Source of the DNA: Magnetococcales bacterium
GTDB taxonomy: Bacteria; Pseudomonadota; Magnetococcia; Magnetococcales; UBA8363
Reading direction: 5' to 3'
Assembly (NCBI GenBank): GCA_015228815.1
Contig: JADGCV010000026.1
Coordinates: 1-64,000, forward strand
DNA: 64,000 bases
Positions within the stretch are counted from its first letter, which is position 1. Every line of letters begins with the position of its first letter. The notes under the pieces were generated by a model, which worked only from the letters and a program-made list of their open reading frames with translations, had not been told where the DNA came from and made no database searches. A program made the translations under genes and the position numbers. Positions 23,810-32,895 of this stretch are shown here, piece after piece.

Positions 23810-25330
23810 ATGTCCATGTTCGATGCCACCGCGACACGGTCTGTCCCCATGAATCCGGGTGGCATCCTCCTCACCACCCTCAACGCCCGTTATCGTCATA
23901 CCGCCCTGGGCTTGCGTTGCCTCAAGGCCAATCTTGAAGAACTCGCCCCCGACTGTCGCATCATGGAATTCGACATCCATGACCGTCCGGTCGATATTGC
24001 CGAAAGCCTTCTGCACCATCGTCCCGCCATCATCGGCATCGGGGTCTACGTCTGGAACGTGGAACCGGTGGCGCAACTCCTGGAAATCCTGAAAGCCATC
24101 GCCCCCGAAACACTTCTGATCCTGGGCGGACCCGAGGCGGGTTACGCCCCCGACAACGCCGCCTGGCACGCCCCCGCCGACCTGCGCGTCGCCGGCGAGG
24201 GCGAATGGATCTTTCGCGACCTGTGCCGCCAACACCGCGCCAACCGCCGGATCCAACCACCCGCAAACAAACGGATCGTCGCGCCACCCATCGATCTTTC
24301 CCAGGCAATCCTCCCCTATGGACTCTACGATGTCCAGGATATTAAACACCGGTTCACCTACGTCGAGGCCTGCCGGGGTTGTCCATGCGGCTGCATCTTC
24401 TGCCTTTCGGCCAACGATGCCCCCATGCGACAGGTTCCCATCGACCGTTTTCTCGACGCCATGGAAAACCTGCTCGACCGCGGGGCGCGACAGTTCAAGT
24501 TTGTCGATCGCTCCTTCAATCTGAACAGCGCCCATGCCCTGGCCATCCTCGATTTTTTCCTCGAACGCCTCTCCCCCGAGCTGTTCTTGCACTTCGAAAT
24601 GCTTCCCGGACATCTGCCCCGACCCCTGAAAGACCGACTGGCCCTGTTCCCAAAAGGGACCGTGCAACTGGAAATCGGTCTGCAAACCTTCAATGCCACC
24701 ACCCACCGTCACATCCAACGCCGCCAGAACAACAACAGCGCCGACAAAACCCTTTCCTGGCTCCGCACCCATACCCAGGTCCACCTGCACACCGACCTGA
24801 TTCTGGGCCTGCCCGGAGAATCGCTGCCCTCGATGGCCCAGGGCTTCGATCGATTGCTGCGTCTCCAACCCCACGAAATTCAGGTCGGTCTGCTCAAACG
24901 ATTGCACGGAACCGCCCTGGCACGTCGCGATGACCTCAAGCACATCACCTTCAATCCCTGCCCCCCCTACGACATTCTTGAAAACGACCAGATCGATTTC
25001 GCCACCATGCAGCGATTGCGCCGGTTCGCACGCTATTGGGACCTGATCGGAAATTCAGGCCGCTTTCCCCATTTCATCGACTGGCTGCGTGGCCAGAAAA
25101 CCCCGTTCGCCTCATTCCTGACCCTTTCCGACTGGTTGTTCGCCACCACCCGGCAAACCCACCGGATCGCCCTGCCACGATTGTTCCGATTGATGGCCCA
25201 GGGTTTGATCCAATCCTTGAAACTGGATCCCGACACGGCCCATCCGATCCTGCAACAGGACTGGAAGGTTTGCGGATACGGGGAAGACCCGGTCTGGGAA
25301 ATGGATGGACGCTCCGGACAACCGGACTGA
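23810..25330 (+). CDS. B12-binding domain radical SAM protein (DUF4080 family)
   Basis: The 506-residue product has an N-terminal cobalamin-binding-like Rossmann domain (about 15-140: ILLTTLNARYRHTALGLRCL, IIGIGVYVWN, LILGGPEAGY). A radical SAM TIM-barrel follows, with the [4Fe-4S] ligands in CPCGCIFC (Cys191, Cys195, Cys198; CxxxCxxC). KFVDRSFNLN and LEIGLQTFN are typical of the Elp3/MiaB-like branch. The C-terminal part is a DUF4080-type extension ending near residue 506. DUF4080 proteins are widespread but their reaction is not established to my knowledge. Start choice is uncertain: ATG 23810 or ATG 23849 (MNPGGILL), the latter directly in front of the conserved first strand. Confidence 0.87.
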   Translation: MSMFDATATRSVPMNPGGILLTTLNARYRHTALGLRCLKANLEELAPDCRIMEFDIHDRPVDIAESLLHHRPAIIGIGVYVWNVEPVAQLLEILKAIAPETLLILGGPEAGYAPDNAAWHAPADLRVAGEGEWIFRDLCRQHRANRRIQPPANKRIVAPPIDLSQAILPYGLYDVQDIKHRFTYVEACRGCPCGCIFCLSANDAPMRQVPIDRFLDAMENLLDRGARQFKFVDRSFNLNSAHALAILDFFLERLSPELFLHFEMLPGHLPRPLKDRLALFPKGTVQLEIGLQTFNATTHRHIQRRQNNNSADKTLSWLRTHTQVHLHTDLILGLPGESLPSMAQGFDRLLRLQPHEIQVGLLKRLHGTALARRDDLKHITFNPCPPYDILENDQIDFATMQRLRRFARYWDLIGNSGRFPHFIDWLRGQKTPFASFLTLSDWLFATTRQTHRIALPRLFRLMAQGLIQSLKLDPDTAHPILQQDWKVCGYGEDPVWEMDGRSGQPD

Positions 25331-25608
25331 TCGCCGGCAGTTACAAAGAATATACTGTCACTAGATTCACCCATGGAACGACACTCATCTGGAGAACATC
25401 ATACGAGCGGATGGCGACGACAAGAGAAAATCTGAATGCACGATGGCAAAAACGAGCAACAGAGGGGCGGAGAAACAACGATCTGTCGGAACAGAATTGA
25501 AAAAATTCATACTGGAATAAACTTCATATAATAAAAATTAGAAACATGTATAAACATAAGATGTTCAAACTTTCGATAACATGGGTTGCACTGGACCACC
25601 GATGACCC

Positions 25609-25821
25609 TCAGGAAATATCGTTGGCGGAAACGATTTTCAGGAGACGGTTCAGGTCGCTGGCAGAGAGTCTGGTATTGAAAGACAGAGAAAGCAAACGGA
25701 CCGTTTCATCACGGTCGGATGATGTTTCATCGGTCGCGATGGAGACGTGAAGCGGGCACGGATGGCTGGCAATCGCATCGTGGTTTTTGATCAAGCCGCT
25801 ATTTTTATTGAAGTTTTCCAT
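25609..25821 (-). CDS. Small hypothetical protein (70 residues)
   Basis: I do not recognise this product. ATG 25821 is preceded by AAGAGGAGG about nine bases upstream, one of the best Shine-Dalgarno sequences in the window, which supports real translation. The peptide is polar, begins MENFNKNSG, contains a single Cys-Pro (HPCPLHV) and ends with SFNTRLSASDLNRLLKIVSA, a plausible amphipathic helix. There is no membrane segment. It stands alone between the radical SAM gene and yejE. The surrounding DNA from about 25340 to 26070 is otherwise empty and AT-rich. It could be a small regulatory protein or a peptide precursor, but nothing in the sequence proves either. Confidence 0.45.
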   Translation of the reverse strand: MENFNKNSGLIKNHDAIASHPCPLHVSIATDETSSDRDETVRLLSLSFNTRLSASDLNRLLKIVSANDIS

Positions 25822-26132
25822 GGTTCTCAACCTCCTCTTAAGTTGGTCCATGTTCCGATTTCGAAGGAAAGGATCCTAGCAGAGTATGGTCGCCATTGCC
25901 CGAAAATTCGCGCATGCCACGGGCGAAAAACGGGTGGAGAAAGGGTAACTCCTTGAGGAGAGAGACAAAAAAAAATCGCCTGGAGTAAACTTGTTTTCGG
26001 CACTGGAAATGCATCGATGACGGGGCAATTCATTGGCAATGGAAATTAGAAAAAGAATTTTTCCGGTCATGAATGGCGGCGATCAGGGACACCTTCCGTT
26101 CGCCGACCCAGTTGCCCTATAATGTCGCTCCC
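25822..26132. other. Non-coding stretch upstream of yejE
   Basis: This 311-bp stretch holds the likely promoters of the small leftward gene and of yejEF. No yejA or yejB remnant could be seen in it. In-frame codons from 26073 precede the chosen yejE start without domain character. I see no repeat or RNA gene. Confidence 0.4.
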
Positions 26133-27161
26133 ATGGCCTTCTCCTTCTCACCCATAGCCCGGCAACGTTGGCGGCGATTCAAGGCCCATCGACGGGGCCT
26201 TGTGTCACTGTGGCTGTTTTCGATTCTGTTCCTCCTTTCCCTGGGGGCGGAGTTGATCGCCAACGACAAACCGATCCTCCTGAATTATCAGGGTCGATTG
26301 TATTTTCCCCTTTTTCAAAGCTATCCCGAAACGGAGTTCGGTGGATTTTTCGAGACCGAAGCGGACTACAAGGATCCTTTTCTGCTCGAAACCCTGACGA
26401 CCAACGGCAACTGGATGCTCTTTCCGCTCAATCCACACAGTTTCGATTCGATCAATTCCCGTCTGGCCCGCCCTGCCCCATCCCCGCCCGATGCCGTCAA
26501 CCTTCTGGGAACCGATGATCGCGCCCGGGATGTCCTGGCGCGTTTGATCTATGGCTTTCGCCTGTCGGTGCTGTTCGCCCTGACCTTGACCTTCATCGGT
26601 GTCGTGGTCGGGATTTTCGCGGGGGCGATTCAGGGGTACTTCGGGGGGCGGGTCGATCTTGTGCTGCAACGGTTCATGGAGGTGTGGGGCAGCATGCCGG
26701 AACTGTATCTGCTGCTCATCTTCGCCAGCCTGTTCGAACCGGGCGTCTGGCTGCTGGTGACCTTGCTGTCGCTGTTCGGCTGGATGGGCCTGGCCGATTA
26801 TGTCCGGGCCGAATTTCTGCGGGCGCGCAATCAGGTCTATGTCAAATCGGCGCGGGCCCTGGGGGCCGCAGATGCCTCGATCATGTTCCGCCATGTCCTG
26901 CCCAATGCCCTGACCCCGGTCATCACCTTCTTGCCGTTTCGGATTTCCGGCGCCATCCTCGCCTTGACCAGCCTTGATTTCCTGGGATTGGGCGTCCCCC
27001 CCGCAACCCCCAGTCTGGGTGAACTCCTCGCCCAGGGCAAGGCCAACATCGATGCCTGGTGGCTTTCCCTGGCCGCCTTCGTCGTCCTGGTCGGCATGAT
27101 GCTGCTCCTCAATTTTATCGGCGAGGCCCTGCGCGATGCCATGGATCCCGGCAAGGAGTGA
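26133..27161 (+). CDS. yejE: YejE-type oligopeptide/microcin C ABC transporter permease
   Basis: YejE is the second permease of the YejABEF peptide importer. The product (342 residues from ATG 26133) begins as YejE proteins do: RQRWRRFKAHRRGLVSLWLF, then a membrane helix and GAELIANDKPILLNYQGRLY. It has the long periplasmic loop between the first helix and the BPD_transp_1 core (LLGTDDRARDVLARLIYGFR), which is YejE-specific. The EAA coupling loop is ARALGAADASIMFRHVLPNA. There are six helices in total. An in-frame ATG at 26073 is less likely because homology begins at 26133. yejF follows after 7 bp. The binding protein gene yejA and first permease gene yejB, normally just upstream, are not here, so the operon is split or incomplete. 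Confidence 0.9.
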   Translation: MAFSFSPIARQRWRRFKAHRRGLVSLWLFSILFLLSLGAELIANDKPILLNYQGRLYFPLFQSYPETEFGGFFETEADYKDPFLLETLTTNGNWMLFPLNPHSFDSINSRLARPAPSPPDAVNLLGTDDRARDVLARLIYGFRLSVLFALTLTFIGVVVGIFAGAIQGYFGGRVDLVLQRFMEVWGSMPELYLLLIFASLFEPGVWLLVTLLSLFGWMGLADYVRAEFLRARNQVYVKSARALGAADASIMFRHVLPNALTPVITFLPFRISGAILALTSLDFLGLGVPPATPSLGELLAQGKANIDAWWLSLAAFVVLVGMMLLLNFIGEALRDAMDPGKE

Positions 27162-27168
27162 TCAAGGC

Positions 27169-28782
27169 ATGGATTCATGGTTGTTGGAAGTCAGCGATCT
27201 TTCCGTCACCTTCGGCGATGCGGCGGTTCGGGCGGTGGATGGCGTTTCCTTCGCGATCGCCCCAGGAGAAACGCTCGGATTGGTGGGAGAGTCGGGAAGT
27301 GGCAAAACCTTGGCCGCTTTGTCCCTCCTGCGTCTGCTGCCCCCTTCGGCCCGATTGACGGCGGCCAGGATCCGTTTTCAGGGGGTCTCCCTGGAAACCC
27401 TGACGGAACACGAACTGATGCGGATCCGCGGCGGCGGAATCGGCATGATTTTCCAGGAACCCATGACTGCCCTCAATCCGGTGATGCCGATTTTTCGGCA
27501 GTTGTCGGAAAACATGGAACGCAACCCCGACATGGAGGTCGGCTCATTGCGCGACGCGGCGGCCAATCTGCTCGACCTGACCGGAATTGCCAATCCCCAA
27601 TACCATCTGGACGCCTATCCCCATCAACTGTCGGGTGGGCAACGTCAACGGGTGATGATCGCCATGGCCCTGGCACGAAAACCCGCCCTCCTGATCGCCG
27701 ACGAGCCGACAACCGCCCTGGATGTCACCATCCAGGCCCAGATCCTCGACCTGCTCGCGTCGATCCAGAAACGGTTCGGAATGGCCTTGTTGCTCATTTC
27801 CCATGACCTGCACATGGTACGCAAGGTCGCCTCGCGGGTGGTGGTCATGCATGCGGGACGGATCGTGGAACAGGGAACCACCGCGACAATCTTTCAGGCC
27901 CCCCGTGACCCTTATACCCAAAAACTGATCCAGAGCCTTCCCGATGCCGAAGGTCCCGTCGCCCCATCCCATCCGGCCCCGCTCCTTCGCGCCAGCCATC
28001 TGACGTGCCATTTCCCGGTGAAAAAAGGAGTGTTCCGGCAAACGGTGGGGCTGATCAAGGCGGTCGATGACGTGTCCCTGACCATCGGTCGCGGTGAAAC
28101 CCTGGGGGTGGTGGGAGAATCGGGCAGTGGCAAAACGACGCTTGGAGAATTGATCCTGCGCCTCAACGATGGCGGAGGAACTCTGGAGTTCGACGGGGTC
28201 GATCTGTTTTCACTCAATCGCGCCGCGCTCAGGCACATGCGCCGCCGGATCCAGGTGGTCTTCCAGGACCCCTTCTCCTCGCTTTCTCCCCGGTGGACGG
28301 TGGGACGCATCCTGGAGGAAGGTTTGATCATCCACGAGGCAAAGGACGATCCCGTTCAGCGTCGCCAGAAGGTATTGTCGATGGTCAAGGAAGTGGGACT
28401 CGATTCCAAGGTTCTAGATCGTTATCCACATCAGTTTTCCGGGGGCCAGCGACAGAGAATCGCCATCGCCCGCGCCATGGTCCTCAACCCGAGCCTCCTG
28501 GTGCTCGATGAACCCACCAGCGCCCTCGATCTGACGGTCCAGGCGCAAATATTGAACCTCCTGAAAGGTCTGCAACAGCGCCACCAACTCTCCTTTCTAT
28601 TCATTTCCCATGATCTGCGGGTCATTCGCGCCATGTCACATCGTGTCATGGTCCTCCACCAGGGCAAGGTCGTGGAAGAGGGACCAACCCGGCAATTGTT
28701 TCAGGCGCCACGCCATCCCTACACGAAAAACCTGTTGCGGGCCGCCCTGGACCTGTCGGCGGAGACCATGGAAAAGGACTGA
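27169..28782 (+). CDS. yejF: YejF-type dual ATP-binding protein of peptide ABC transporter
   Basis: YejF powers YejBE and contains two nucleotide-binding domains in one chain. In the 537-residue product each half is complete. The first has [15 protein letters not shown], then [18 protein letters not shown] and [16 protein letters not shown]. The second has [16 protein letters not shown], then [14 protein letters not shown] and [16 protein letters not shown]. Each half also has the oligopeptide-transporter C-terminal zinc-free OppD/F extension ([30 protein letters not shown]). All Walker and signature residues look intact, so the ATPase should be functional. It is in an operon with yejE; a DUF1016 nuclease gene begins 3 bp after its stop. 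Confidence 0.94.
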   Translation: MDSWLLEVSDLSVTFGDAAVRAVDGVSFAIAPGETLGLVGESGSGKTLAALSLLRLLPPSARLTAARIRFQGVSLETLTEHELMRIRGGGIGMIFQEPMTALNPVMPIFRQLSENMERNPDMEVGSLRDAAANLLDLTGIANPQYHLDAYPHQLSGGQRQRVMIAMALARKPALLIADEPTTALDVTIQAQILDLLASIQKRFGMALLLISHDLHMVRKVASRVVVMHAGRIVEQGTTATIFQAPRDPYTQKLIQSLPDAEGPVAPSHPAPLLRASHLTCHFPVKKGVFRQTVGLIKAVDDVSLTIGRGETLGVVGESGSGKTTLGELILRLNDGGGTLEFDGVDLFSLNRAALRHMRRRIQVVFQDPFSSLSPRWTVGRILEEGLIIHEAKDDPVQRRQKVLSMVKEVGLDSKVLDRYPHQFSGGQRQRIAIARAMVLNPSLLVLDEPTSALDLTVQAQILNLLKGLQQRHQLSFLFISHDLRVIRAMSHRVMVLHQGKVVEEGPTRQLFQAPRHPYTKNLLRAALDLSAETMEKD

Positions 28783-28785
28783 ACC

Positions 28786-29829
28786 TTGCCCGACATCGTC
28801 CCCCTGCCCTCCGACTATGCGCTCTGGCTCGCCGAACTCAAAAATCGCATCCACGAAGCCCAGCAACGGGCTTCGTTGGCGGTCAACCGGGAATTGGTGC
28901 TGCTCTACTGGCGGATCGGTCAGGACATCCTGGCACGGCAGGGACGTGAAGGATGGGGCGCCAAGGTCATCGACCGGCTGGCCCAGGACCTGCGTACCGC
29001 CTTTCCGCAAATGAAGGGATTTTCCCGGGCCAACCTTTTGTACATGCGCGCTTTCGCCGAGGCTTGGCCCGATCCGGAAATTGTCCAACAGGCTGTTGGA
29101 CAGTTGCCCTGGGGACACAATCTGGTATTGATCACCAAACTTAAAACGCCCGAGCTTCGTTTGGCCTATGCCCGCCGCGCCATGGCGCATGGTTGGTCGC
29201 GTAATGTGTTGACCATCCACATCGAACGACGTTTGTTGGAACGGGAGGGGCAGGCCATCAGCAATTTTGCGTTTCGTCTTCCTGAACACCAATCGGACTT
29301 GGTGCGTGAATCACTCAAGGATCCCTACCTTTTCGACTTCCTTGGAGTAGGCAACGAGGCCCAGGAACGGGCCATCGAGGAAGCGATCGTCAGACATATC
29401 ACCGATTTTCTTTTGGAACTGGGGGCAGGTTTTGCATTCGTCGGACGGCAGGTTCACCTGGAAGTGGGGGGCGAGGATTTTTTCATCGATCTGCTTTTCT
29501 ACCATCTGAAGCTGCGTTGTTATGTGGTGATCGAACTCAAAGCAGGAGCCTTCAAACCGGAACACACCGGCCAACTTGGTTTCTACCTCAGCGCCGTGGA
29601 CGGCGAAATGAAGTCGCAACACGACAATCCGACCATCGGTTTGCTGCTGTGCAAGAGCAAGAACAAGGTGGTGGCGGAGTACGCCTTGCGCGATTCCACC
29701 CAGCCCATCGGCATTGCCGAATACCAACTGATGGCCGCCCTGCCCGCCGAGTTGCAAACCAGTCTGCCCAGCATCGAGGCCATCGAGAAAGCCCTTTCCG
29801 GAGAATCCGATGCCGGGGAACATTCTTGA
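28786..29829 (+). CDS. DUF1016 (YhcG) family PD-(D/E)XK nuclease
   Basis: The 347-residue product has the two YhcG domains. The N-terminal DUF1016_N helical domain (about 10-150) has VNRELVLLYWRIGQDILARQ, AQDLRTAFPQMKGFSRANLL and LPWGHNLVLITKL. The C-terminal nuclease domain (about 180-330) has FVGRQVHLEVGGEDFFIDLL followed by CYVVIELKAGAFKPEHTGQL, the D-x(n)-ExK core of PD-(D/E)XK nucleases. Family members often accompany type I restriction or other defence genes, but no restriction-modification gene is adjacent here. The start codon is TTG, with AAAGGA seven bases upstream inside the end of yejF, so it appears to be read with the yej genes. Confidence 0.9.
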   Translation: MPDIVPLPSDYALWLAELKNRIHEAQQRASLAVNRELVLLYWRIGQDILARQGREGWGAKVIDRLAQDLRTAFPQMKGFSRANLLYMRAFAEAWPDPEIVQQAVGQLPWGHNLVLITKLKTPELRLAYARRAMAHGWSRNVLTIHIERRLLEREGQAISNFAFRLPEHQSDLVRESLKDPYLFDFLGVGNEAQERAIEEAIVRHITDFLLELGAGFAFVGRQVHLEVGGEDFFIDLLFYHLKLRCYVVIELKAGAFKPEHTGQLGFYLSAVDGEMKSQHDNPTIGLLLCKSKNKVVAEYALRDSTQPIGIAEYQLMAALPAELQTSLPSIEAIEKALSGESDAGEHS

Positions 29830-29855
29830 TCTTTTCCTCCTCCGGAAGCGCCGGA

Positions 29856-30092
29856 TCAGTTGCCGCCGGAAAGGATACGGGAGGCCTGATCCAGGACCGA
29901 ATCGGGCATGCGCCGGTTGGCCTTTCGGGTTTCACGTTTGATCTTGTCGTAGATTTCCTCGCGGTGTACCTGGACATCGCGCGGCGCCTCGATGCCAATG
30001 CGCACCTGATTGCCCTTGATCCCCAGAAGGGTGATCTTGATGTCGTCGCCAATGTTCAGGCTTTCACCGATTCTCCGTGTCAAAATCAACAT
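29856..30092 (-). CDS. csrA: Carbon storage regulator CsrA
   Basis: CsrA is a dimeric RNA-binding protein that blocks or stabilises mRNAs by binding GGA motifs, controlling motility and central metabolism. The 78-residue product is almost consensus at the N-terminus ([40 protein letters not shown]). It has a C-terminal extension of about 20 residues beyond the common 60-residue form. It is the last gene after flgM and flgN on the minus strand, as in many bacteria where CsrA is tied to flagellar assembly. A 273-bp gap separates it from flgN, so it may have its own promoter. Confidence 0.97.
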   Translation of the reverse strand: MLILTRRIGESLNIGDDIKITLLGIKGNQVRIGIEAPRDVQVHREEIYDKIKRETRKANRRMPDSVLDQASRILSGGN

Positions 30093-30365
30093 GGTTCACG
30101 TCCCCGCGTCAAAACTTGTGCCAGTGGGAAAAACCGCGGCAGAATCGCCGTTGCCGGGGAGGTCATGGTGTGGAGGCATTGACGAAAGCATTCCATGAGT
30201 GACAGGCTTTCAGGCCACATCCTGTGCCCCGTGCTGATGAAACAAGACCCAACGCCGTATCGGGCGCGTCTCAAACGCCATCGATGGTTCAAGCGCCATT
30301 CGCAAAACCGGATCTCCAATGTTCGTCTTCTCCCGCAGGCCGCGTCCAGAGCGCCGCCGGGGGGG

Positions 30366-30896
30366 CTACAATTGTTTGGAGATGAAATGAAATCGTGACC
30401 CCGAGGCATGACGCCCCCCTCTGCGATTGTAGGAGGCGACCGGTCCCTGGGTGCTTTCCTTGACAGCCCGCAAAATCGATTCGGTCGCCGCCAGAACCCC
30501 CTTGAAGGCGGCTTGATTGTGCCGGTTTGTCTTGTCCGCCTTGTCGATTTCCGTCTTCAGTCGTTCGCGCAGGGTGAGAAGGCCGGTATTTCCTCCCAGT
30601 GACTGATCCAGAGACATCAGGTTGAGCCGGTCTCCCGCCAACCCCAGTTTCGCCCCGAGTTGCCGCGTGATTTTCTGTCGCAGGCGATCACCGGCCTGGA
30701 TTTCTTCCAGAACCCTCCCGATCTGGAGCGCCAAGTGTTCCATCGCCTCGGGGTTGCGTTGTTCCAGGGCAACCCGTTCCTGTTCGAGAAGGCGGGTCAG
30801 GTTCTTGTAAAGTTCCACCAGGGGGGCGACCACTTTCACAAGATGTTCCAACTCCGCCTTGTGGATGTGGTGCGCGTCGGATCGGGAGGCGGCCAT
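30366..30896 (-). CDS. flgN: FlgN-family flagellar chaperone
   Basis: FlgN is the export chaperone for hook-filament junction proteins FlgK and FlgL. The 176-residue product is nearly all helical and heptad-rich (LEHLVKVVAPLVELYKNLTR, ALEQRNPEAMEHLALQIGRV), matching the FlgN fold. Family sequence conservation is low, so position strengthens the call: it starts 8 bp after the flgM stop and the block is followed by csrA. The C-terminal tail is basic (SYNRRGGRHASGSRFHF), a feature often seen at the end of alphaproteobacterial FlgN-like proteins. Confidence 0.82.
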   Translation of the reverse strand: MAASRSDAHHIHKAELEHLVKVVAPLVELYKNLTRLLEQERVALEQRNPEAMEHLALQIGRVLEEIQAGDRLRQKITRQLGAKLGLAGDRLNLMSLDQSLGGNTGLLTLRERLKTEIDKADKTNRHNQAAFKGVLAATESILRAVKESTQGPVASYNRRGGRHASGSRFHFISKQL

Positions 30897-30904
30897 GGCG
30901 ACGA

Positions 30905-31216
30905 TTACATCACCTTTCTGCGTTCCTGCAACACATGACGCAGTATTTTGTCCGCCACGGCAACGCTATCGACCTGGTATTGGCCATTGGCGATCGCCTC
31001 GCGTATGGGAGCAACCACCGCCGCACGTATGTTCGGGGCGGTATGGGCCACCTCGTCGGCCATGTTGATGGTCCGGGAGATCCGCGAAACGGCAACATCG
31101 TCCTGGCGGTTGGATGCGGTGGTCCGCGCCGCCCCCTTGCCCCTGGCTCCCGAAATTCTGCGACCGGTGATGCGGTTGAGACGGTTGCCATCGGAACTCT
31201 TGATTTTGGTGACCAT
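30905..31216 (-). CDS. flgM: Anti-sigma-28 factor FlgM
   Basis: FlgM binds sigma-28 (FliA) until the hook is complete and is then exported, releasing late flagellar genes. From ATG 31216 the product has 103 residues, the normal size. It has a disordered basic N-terminal half and the conserved C-terminal sigma-binding helices (APIREAIANGQYQVDSVAVA, then DKILRHVLQERRKVM). GAGGG lies six bases before this ATG. The reading frame is open further upstream to 31285, but that extension would lengthen the protein atypically. It lies between flgJ and flgN, a conserved order. Confidence 0.88.
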   Translation of the reverse strand: MVTKIKSSDGNRLNRITGRRISGARGKGAARTTASNRQDDVAVSRISRTINMADEVAHTAPNIRAAVVAPIREAIANGQYQVDSVAVADKILRHVLQERRKVM

Positions 31217-31342
31217 GGAATCCCTCATCTTTCGACCCGCGGTCGAGTCGCGTGGTGTTGGACGATCGGACGGGGCTTGCGTCAAAATTTTGATGCTTTG
31301 ACGTTCATCGCTCCGATGACCCGCCGAATCGGCTCATTGTCG

Positions 31343-31789
31343 TTATTTTGATGCATTTTTTGGTCCAAACTGAGTTGCCTGAATGGAACCGGCCTCCGAC
31401 CGCAGTCTTTGGACCTCCGCCGCAGCCTGTGTGACCGGAGATGGACCGCCGGATCCTGCCGCCTGGAGCTGGTAGCGTTTGATCAATTGCTGGAACATCA
31501 TCTCGCCGAGGCCCATTCCGCGCCCACTCCTCTGGCTCATCATATTAGCATACTCGCCGTCCAACATATCACGAAATATTTTCTCCCCCTGGCTTTCACG
31601 GATCAGCCCTTCGCCAGTCTCATCCTTGGGGATGGTTTTGCGCATGCTGGAAAGCATCTGCTTGATGAAGAGCGATTCAAAATCGGCGGCGGCGGCACGC
31701 AGACGTTGTTCGTCCCTGGGAGAAAGGGTGGTCAACCGCGGCGTGGTGGCGGTCGGAGCGAGACGGGAATCGGCAATGGGTTGACTCAC
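31343..31789 (-). CDS. flgJ: Rod-binding protein, FlgJ N-terminal type (no muramidase)
   Basis: This 148-residue protein contains only the rod-binding domain of FlgJ: LRAAAADFESLFIKQMLSSM, GEKIFRDMLDGEYANMMSQR and the GLGEMMFQQLIKRY ending. It helps assemble the proximal rod in the periplasm. The glucosaminidase domain found in gammaproteobacterial FlgJ is missing, as is usual in many other lineages, where a separate lytic enzyme opens the wall. Its ATG overlaps the flgI stop (ATGA), so translation is coupled. Confidence 0.93.
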   Translation of the reverse strand: MSQPIADSRLAPTATTPRLTTLSPRDEQRLRAAAADFESLFIKQMLSSMRKTIPKDETGEGLIRESQGEKIFRDMLDGEYANMMSQRSGRGMGLGEMMFQQLIKRYQLQAAGSGGPSPVTQAAAEVQRLRSEAGSIQATQFGPKNASK

Positions 31790-32895
31790 AGGATCTCCAG
31801 TTCGGCCTGAAGGGCCCCGGCTGCCTTGATGGATTGCAGAATGGTGATCAGATCACGGGGGGTGACGCCAATCTTGTTCAGATTGCGCACCAGGTCGCCG
31901 AGGGTGACGCCCTGGTTCATCTGGATGACGCGGGCATCCGCCTCCTGCATTTGCACGTCGGTGTTGGGAACGATCGCCGTATCGCCGCCGCTCAGGGGAC
32001 CCGGTTGGCTGACGGTGGGATTTTCAGTCACCTTGATGCTCAGGTTGCCGTGGGCCAGGGCGACCGTGGAAACACGCACGTTCTCTCCCATGACGATGGT
32101 CCCTGTCCGTTCGTTGACGACCACCCGCGCCGGCTGATCGGGTTCGACCTGAAGGTTTTCCATGCGCGAAATCAGGCCGACCATCTTTCCCTGATAGTTC
32201 GGAGGAATGACCAGTTCGATGGTTCCCGAGTCGATGGCGCTGGCAGGGGTTCCACCCAGCATTTCGTTGATGCTGGTCACGACGCGGTTGGCGGTGGTGA
32301 AGTCGGGATTTCTCAGGGAAAGTTGCAGGGTGTTTTCGCGGTTCAGGGCGAAGGGAATTTCACGTTCGATGATGGCCCCGCCCGCGATGCGGGCCACGGT
32401 CGGATGGTTTTTCTGCTGCGTCTGATTGGCCCCGGCGGCGAAGGATCCTCCCAGGATGACCCCACCCTGGGCGACGGCATAAACCCGCCCATCCGCCCCC
32501 TTGAGCGGCGTCATGATCAGGGTCCCTCCCTGCAACGATTTGGCATCGCCGACCGAAGACAGGGTGACATCGAGGCGCGATCCCTGGCGCGCGAAGGGCG
32601 GCATGGTCGCGGTGACCATCACCGAGGCGACGTTGGCCATGCGACTCGCCTCTTCCATCGAGATGCCGAGCCGTTCCAACATGACCCGCAGGGATTGATT
32701 GGTGAAGACGGCGCTGCTGTCGCCGGTGCCGCTCAGGCCAACCACCAGACCAAAGCCGGTGAGGGGGTTGTCCCGCACCCCCTCGATATCGACGACATCC
32801 TTGAGCCGGGCCGCCTGGGCGGTTTCCATCCAAAGGAGCGGCAACAGCAGGAGCAAAATCCACGACAGAAGTGTTCTCGGTTTCATGGGAATCAC
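31786..32895 (-). CDS. flgI: Flagellar P-ring protein FlgI
   Basis: FlgI forms the periplasmic P ring around the rod. The 369-residue product has a Sec signal peptide ending TAQAA, followed by the family hallmark RLKDVVDIEGVRDNPLTGFG. LVVGLSGTGDSS, MANVASVMVTATMPPFARQG, NERTGTIVMGENVRVSTVAL and the C-terminal TPRDLITILQSIKAAGAL block follow. Length and motifs are canonical. The start codon overlaps the flgH stop by an ATGA, and its stop overlaps the flgJ start in the same way. Confidence 0.98.
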   Translation of the reverse strand: MIPMKPRTLLSWILLLLLPLLWMETAQAARLKDVVDIEGVRDNPLTGFGLVVGLSGTGDSSAVFTNQSLRVMLERLGISMEEASRMANVASVMVTATMPPFARQGSRLDVTLSSVGDAKSLQGGTLIMTPLKGADGRVYAVAQGGVILGGSFAAGANQTQQKNHPTVARIAGGAIIEREIPFALNRENTLQLSLRNPDFTTANRVVTSINEMLGGTPASAIDSGTIELVIPPNYQGKMVGLISRMENLQVEPDQPARVVVNERTGTIVMGENVRVSTVALAHGNLSIKVTENPTVSQPGPLSGGDTAIVPNTDVQMQEADARVIQMNQGVTLGDLVRNLNKIGVTPRDLITILQSIKAAGALQAELEIL

